From positions 1 to 23,599 of IMG/VR virus record IMGVR_UViG_3300027969_000429: a stretch of DNA of 23,599 bases; one strand, given 5' to 3'. The translations under genes were made by a program, and so were the position numbers. Positions within the stretch are counted from its first letter, which is position 1; each line of letters begins with the position of its first letter. Positions 20,400 through 23,599 of the stretch are shown here, one piece after another. The notes beneath the pieces are model-generated. The model made no database searches. It was not told the origin of the DNA and saw nothing but the letters and a program-made list of their open reading frames with translations. Origin of the DNA: a virus.

Positions 20400-22741
20400 T
20401 GTCGGCACAAGTAACTATTGGTCAATTACCCACGGCTGGCGCGATCACCGGATCGGAGCTTGTGCCTGTGGTCCAAAATGGGGTCACGGTCCAGACTACC
20501 ACTGGTGCGATCGCTGGGTCCCCTACGCAGACCTACACCTACCTGACGGTCACCCAGACCCCGCAGTTGGCCAACAGCCGCTATATCGGCGTGACCAATG
20601 GGCTGGTCATTACCGATGGTGGTTCCCAAGGGGTGCTAAATATCAGCACCACAGGCGCTTTGCTGTCGTTGGTAAACTCCGGCACTGGCTTCCAAGTGAA
20701 GACGACTGCAACGGACCTTGCGGCTCGTTCTATCGCTATCTCTAACGCTGGTCTGTCCATCACCAATGGAAGCGGCGTTTCGGGCAATCCAACAATCTCG
20801 CTTACCGGGCAAGTTCTAAATTTGGCTAATCTCAGTGCGAACGGAATGATGACCATCTCGTCCGCAGGTGCGATCAGCGCCGTGACGATTTTAGGCACAA
20901 CCGATCAAGTTACGGTCACCAACGGAAGCGGCATAAGCGGTGCGCCTCTGATCGCTTTGGCGGATAACCCCATCCTTGGCGGGACCGCGAGCCTGACTCT
21001 GCCCATTGGAACTACCGGGAATCGTCCCGCGTCCGCAGTCAACGGGATGTTTCGGTACAACACCTCGACATCACGGTTCGAAGGCTATCAAGGCGGCGCG
21101 TGGGTCACAGCGGGCACTGGTGACGGAACCGTGACCTTGGTATCCGGTACAAACGATCAAATCACAGTAGCAACGGCGTCAACGACCCCCGTTGTCAGCT
21201 TGGCGTCAAACCCCGTAATACCGGGCACTGGCAGCGTTGTCGTCCCCGTGGGAACCACTGCCCAGCGCAGTTTGGGGCCAATCAACGGGATGTTCCGCTA
21301 CAACAGCACCATTGCGCTGTTTGAGGGCTACATCAACGGTGCGTGGACCAGCCTCGCATCTGGCTCGGGCGTAACGTCTATCGCCACAGGCACCGGCTTG
21401 ACGGGTGGCCCAATCACTTCGACAGGCACGATCTCCATTGACAGCACCGTGGTGACCCTAACGGACACGCAGACGCTGACGAACAAGACTATCAGTGGTG
21501 CGTCCAACACACTGTCCAACATTGCCAACGCGTCGTTGACGAACAGTTCGGTGACCTACAACGGCGTAGCCGTGGCGCTCGGGGCGTCCGGGACTATCAC
21601 GGCGTCAACCACCAATGCGCTGACCATCGGCACGGGCTTGAGCGGAACCAGCTTCAATGGCTCTAGCGTCGTGACGATTGCCATCGATTCCACCGTGGCG
21701 ACCTTGACTGGTACGCAAACGCTGACCAATAAGACTATCAGCGGCTCGAGCAACACCCTGACCAACATCGCCAATGCCAGTCTGACCAACAGTTCCCTGA
21801 CGGTTGGGACCACGGCGATCAGCCTTGGCTCAAGCAGTCTTACGCTGGGCGGCTTAACTTCGGTGGCCGTCACTCAAGACCCGACCTCTGCCTTGCAACT
21901 GGCTACCAAGCAATATGTGGACGCGGTGGCCGAAGGGCTGCATATCCATGCGTCTTGCGCTGCGGCAACCACGGGAACGCTTGCTTCAATTACTGGCGGC
22001 ACGGTGACCTACAACAACGGCACAGCAGGCGTTGGGGCAACCCTGACCCTGTCGGTGGCCCTAACCACGCTGGATGGCTACACGCTGCTCAATGGTGACC
22101 GTGTGCTTGTGAAGAACGAGGCCACCACTGCCAACAACGGCATCTACACATGGGCCACTGGCGGCACGGTGTTGACCCGCGCAACGGACTTTGACACCGC
22201 AACCGAGATGGCAAGCGGCGACTTCACGTTTGTAACCAACGGAACCCTGTACGCCAACACCGGATGGGTGCAGACCAACCCAGTCACCGTTGTCGGAACA
22301 AGCCCGGTCACTTGGATTCAATTCTCTGGCGCGGGAACCTACACCGCAGGCACGGGCCTGACGCTGACCGGAAGTCAGTTCAGCATTACCAACACGGCGG
22401 TCACCGCCGCTGCATATGGCTCGGCCACACAGACCGGAACCTTTACGGTCAATGCGCAGGGCCAGTTGACGCTGGCCGGGAATACCACGGTGACCCCAGC
22501 GGTTGGCTCCATCACTGGTCTGGGCACGGGCGTGGCTACCGCGCTGGCAATTGCCATCGGTTCTGCTGGTGCGCCAGTCACCTTTAACGGCGCTTTGGGA
22601 ACCCCAAGCAGCGGCACGGTGACCAACCTCACTGGGACTGCTTCGATTAACATCAACGGTACTGTTGGGGCTACCACTCCGACAACGGGCAACTTCACGA
22701 CTGTGACTGCCACAACTGGAATATTTGGAGGTACTTTCTAA
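20399..22741 (+). CDS. Tail-fibre protein with internal repeats
   Basis: A 780-aa protein of low complexity, rich in Thr, Ser, Gly, Asn and Ala, as in trimeric fibre shafts. It starts MSAQVTIGQLPTAGAITGSE, contains a duplicated block ending FRYN-x-F-EGY-GAW (about 21045-21110 and 21285-21345), a duplicated TQTLTNKTISG-SNTL-NIANASLTNSS block (near 21470 and 21717), a central TKQYVDA segment of fibre type, then a DGYTLLNGDRVLVKNEATT segment with VLTRATDFDT. The last third repeats TGTASININGTVGATTPTTG. Expected to be part of the adsorption apparatus. Its TAA overlaps the next ATG. Confidence 0.8.
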   Translation: MSAQVTIGQLPTAGAITGSELVPVVQNGVTVQTTTGAIAGSPTQTYTYLTVTQTPQLANSRYIGVTNGLVITDGGSQGVLNISTTGALLSLVNSGTGFQVKTTATDLAARSIAISNAGLSITNGSGVSGNPTISLTGQVLNLANLSANGMMTISSAGAISAVTILGTTDQVTVTNGSGISGAPLIALADNPILGGTASLTLPIGTTGNRPASAVNGMFRYNTSTSRFEGYQGGAWVTAGTGDGTVTLVSGTNDQITVATASTTPVVSLASNPVIPGTGSVVVPVGTTAQRSLGPINGMFRYNSTIALFEGYINGAWTSLASGSGVTSIATGTGLTGGPITSTGTISIDSTVVTLTDTQTLTNKTISGASNTLSNIANASLTNSSVTYNGVAVALGASGTITASTTNALTIGTGLSGTSFNGSSVVTIAIDSTVATLTGTQTLTNKTISGSSNTLTNIANASLTNSSLTVGTTAISLGSSSLTLGGLTSVAVTQDPTSALQLATKQYVDAVAEGLHIHASCAAATTGTLASITGGTVTYNNGTAGVGATLTLSVALTTLDGYTLLNGDRVLVKNEATTANNGIYTWATGGTVLTRATDFDTATEMASGDFTFVTNGTLYANTGWVQTNPVTVVGTSPVTWIQFSGAGTYTAGTGLTLTGSQFSITNTAVTAAAYGSATQTGTFTVNAQGQLTLAGNTTVTPAVGSITGLGTGVATALAIAIGSAGAPVTFNGALGTPSSGTVTNLTGTASININGTVGATTPTTGNFTTVTATTGIFGGTF
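21463..21795 (+). repeat. Internal duplication in the fibre gene
   Basis: The block beginning TLTNKTISGASNTLSNIANA (near 21476) returns 246 bp later as TLTNKTISGSSNTLTNIANA. DNA differences are mostly synonymous. The preceding IDSTVVTL and IDSTVATL motifs are also duplicated. Confidence 0.8.
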
Positions 22742-23599
22742 TGGCTGCAACTGGCTTCACCCCTATCTCGCTGTACTACAGCGCCACGGCGTCGGCGGTT
22801 CCGCTGGCCGCAAATCTTGTCGCAGGAGAGCTTGCGCTGAACACCAACGACGGCAAGCTGTACTACAAGAACAGCAGCAACGTGGTGACCCTGCTTGCGG
22901 GAGCTACATCTGGCCCAGCGGGCGGCAGCAACACCCAAGTGCAGTTCAACTCCTCGGGCGTTTTGGCTGGTTCGGCCAACATGACCTTCAACGGCACAAT
23001 TCTGACCGCTGCTGGGTTTTCTGGCCCTCTCAACGGCACTGTAGGCGCAACGACTCCTACGACTGGCGCGTTCACTACGCTGTCTGCCACGGGCGTTGCA
23101 ACTTTCTCCGCTGGCACAGCGGCACTTCCCGCCATCACCACAACGGGCGACACCAACACAGGCATCTTCTTCCCCGCTGCTGACACCATTGCTTTTACCA
23201 AAGGCGGTGCGGAGGCTATGCGTATCAACTCCAGCGGCAATGTTGGCGTTGGAACTACTACGCCAACCAACGGAAAATTTGAAGTTTCTGGAGTATCCAA
23301 CACTGTTGCAATGGCAATCAGTGGAGCAGCTTCTTCTACCAATATTGGTTTGTATGTTTCCACAGACGCCATTACTGGCTCTTATAGACCCATAGTTGCT
23401 TATACATCAGCAACAACTGGTATTAGTTTACTTTTTGAAAATCTTGCTAATGTTTCAACCGCAGATTCAAAGGTTGTTCTTGCCGTTGCCAGTGGTTCAG
23501 CAGGTGACCCAAAAATCACATATACCGTTGGCGGTGTAGGGGGCTGGGCAACTGGCCTTGACAATTCTGACTCGGACAAATTTAAACTTTCTTTTGGAG
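22741..23599 (+). CDS. Second tail-fibre protein (3' end outside the window)
   Basis: The frame opens at ATG 22741 in a TAATG overlap and stays open to the window edge (286 codons). It starts MAATGFTPISLYYSATASAV, then a block LVAGELALNTNDGKLYYKNS, the repeat NGTVGATTPTTGAFTTLSAT shared with the end of the preceding gene, and GDTNTGIFFPAADTIAFTKG followed by EAMRINSSGNVGVGTTTP. The last motif is a very common phage fibre linker found before variable receptor-binding or chaperone ends. From about 23270 the codons turn AT-rich. A C-terminal intramolecular chaperone may follow outside the window. Confidence 0.8.
   Translation, partial: MAATGFTPISLYYSATASAVPLAANLVAGELALNTNDGKLYYKNSSNVVTLLAGATSGPAGGSNTQVQFNSSGVLAGSANMTFNGTILTAAGFSGPLNGTVGATTPTTGAFTTLSATGVATFSAGTAALPAITTTGDTNTGIFFPAADTIAFTKGGAEAMRINSSGNVGVGTTTPTNGKFEVSGVSNTVAMAISGAASSTNIGLYVSTDAITGSYRPIVAYTSATTGISLLFENLANVSTADSKVVLAVASGSAGDPKITYTVGGVGGWATGLDNSDSDKFKLSFG

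Noticed and set aside
21463-21795. Possible CRISPR or iteron array in the fibre gene
   Set aside because: Only two in-frame copies with silent differences; a protein repeat.

Overview
The window is a continuous piece of a tailed double-stranded DNA phage genome (Caudoviricetes). Every gene I can support lies on the + strand, most stop and start codons overlap (ATGA, GTGA, TAATG), and the terminase, portal, scaffold, capsid, connector and tail-fibre order is that of a virion structural module. I see no integrase, attachment site, tRNA gene, insertion sequence or CRISPR array. Near-consensus sigma-70 promoters and clear Shine-Dalgarno sites point to an ordinary bacterial host, probably a GC-rich proteobacterium (inference). 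The head-gene set (co-chaperonin, KGG-motif proteins, a DUF6321-like protein) recalls uncultured aquatic phages; that is from memory and no search was run.

Region 1 (1-4171) is an accessory or early region of small genes. Six of them are each preceded by a nearly identical cassette: TTGACA, a 17-18 bp spacer, an extended -10 (TGTTATAAT), a conserved 30-nt leader, an AATAGAGGAC ribosome site and ATG. In four of the six, the stop codon of the preceding gene lies inside the -35 or -10 hexamer of the next cassette. Recognisable products are a DUF932-family protein and a protein with a DUF2325-like C-terminal domain; the rest are small and unknown.

Region 2 (4212-5620) is a tightly overlapping run of five genes without cassettes, ending in a probable PD-(D/E)XK (VRR-NUC-like) nuclease.

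Region 3 (5621-6223) is a 600-bp control region without a gene. It holds a promoter overlapping the nuclease stop codon, a structured RNA candidate, a 220-bp imperfect palindrome built from twelve GTTCCA/TGGAAC hexamers, a second promoter followed by two 46-bp tandem repeats with dyads, and a third promoter placed so close to the small-terminase ATG that the message may be leaderless. It lies directly upstream of the terminase genes and is the best candidate for a packaging recognition site, an origin or a regulatory hub.

Region 4 (6224-20399) is the packaging, head and connector module: small and large terminase, an unknown 412-aa protein, an 836-aa portal, two small proteins, a phage GroES-like co-chaperonin, a scaffold-like protein with an internal promoter and a perfect 16-bp palindrome over its -10 box, a head protein, a decoration-like protein, the major capsid protein followed by a strong hairpin, a beta-rich structural protein, glycine-rich KGG proteins, a DUF6321-like protein, a connector carrying an inserted discoidin-like domain, and a small zinc-finger-like protein. 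The large single-chain portal, the connector and the absence of any tape-measure gene so far suggest a podovirus-like virion (inference).

Region 5 (20399-23599) holds two long, low-complexity tail-fibre genes; the second runs off the window and becomes AT-richer after about 23270, which suggests a domain acquired from elsewhere.
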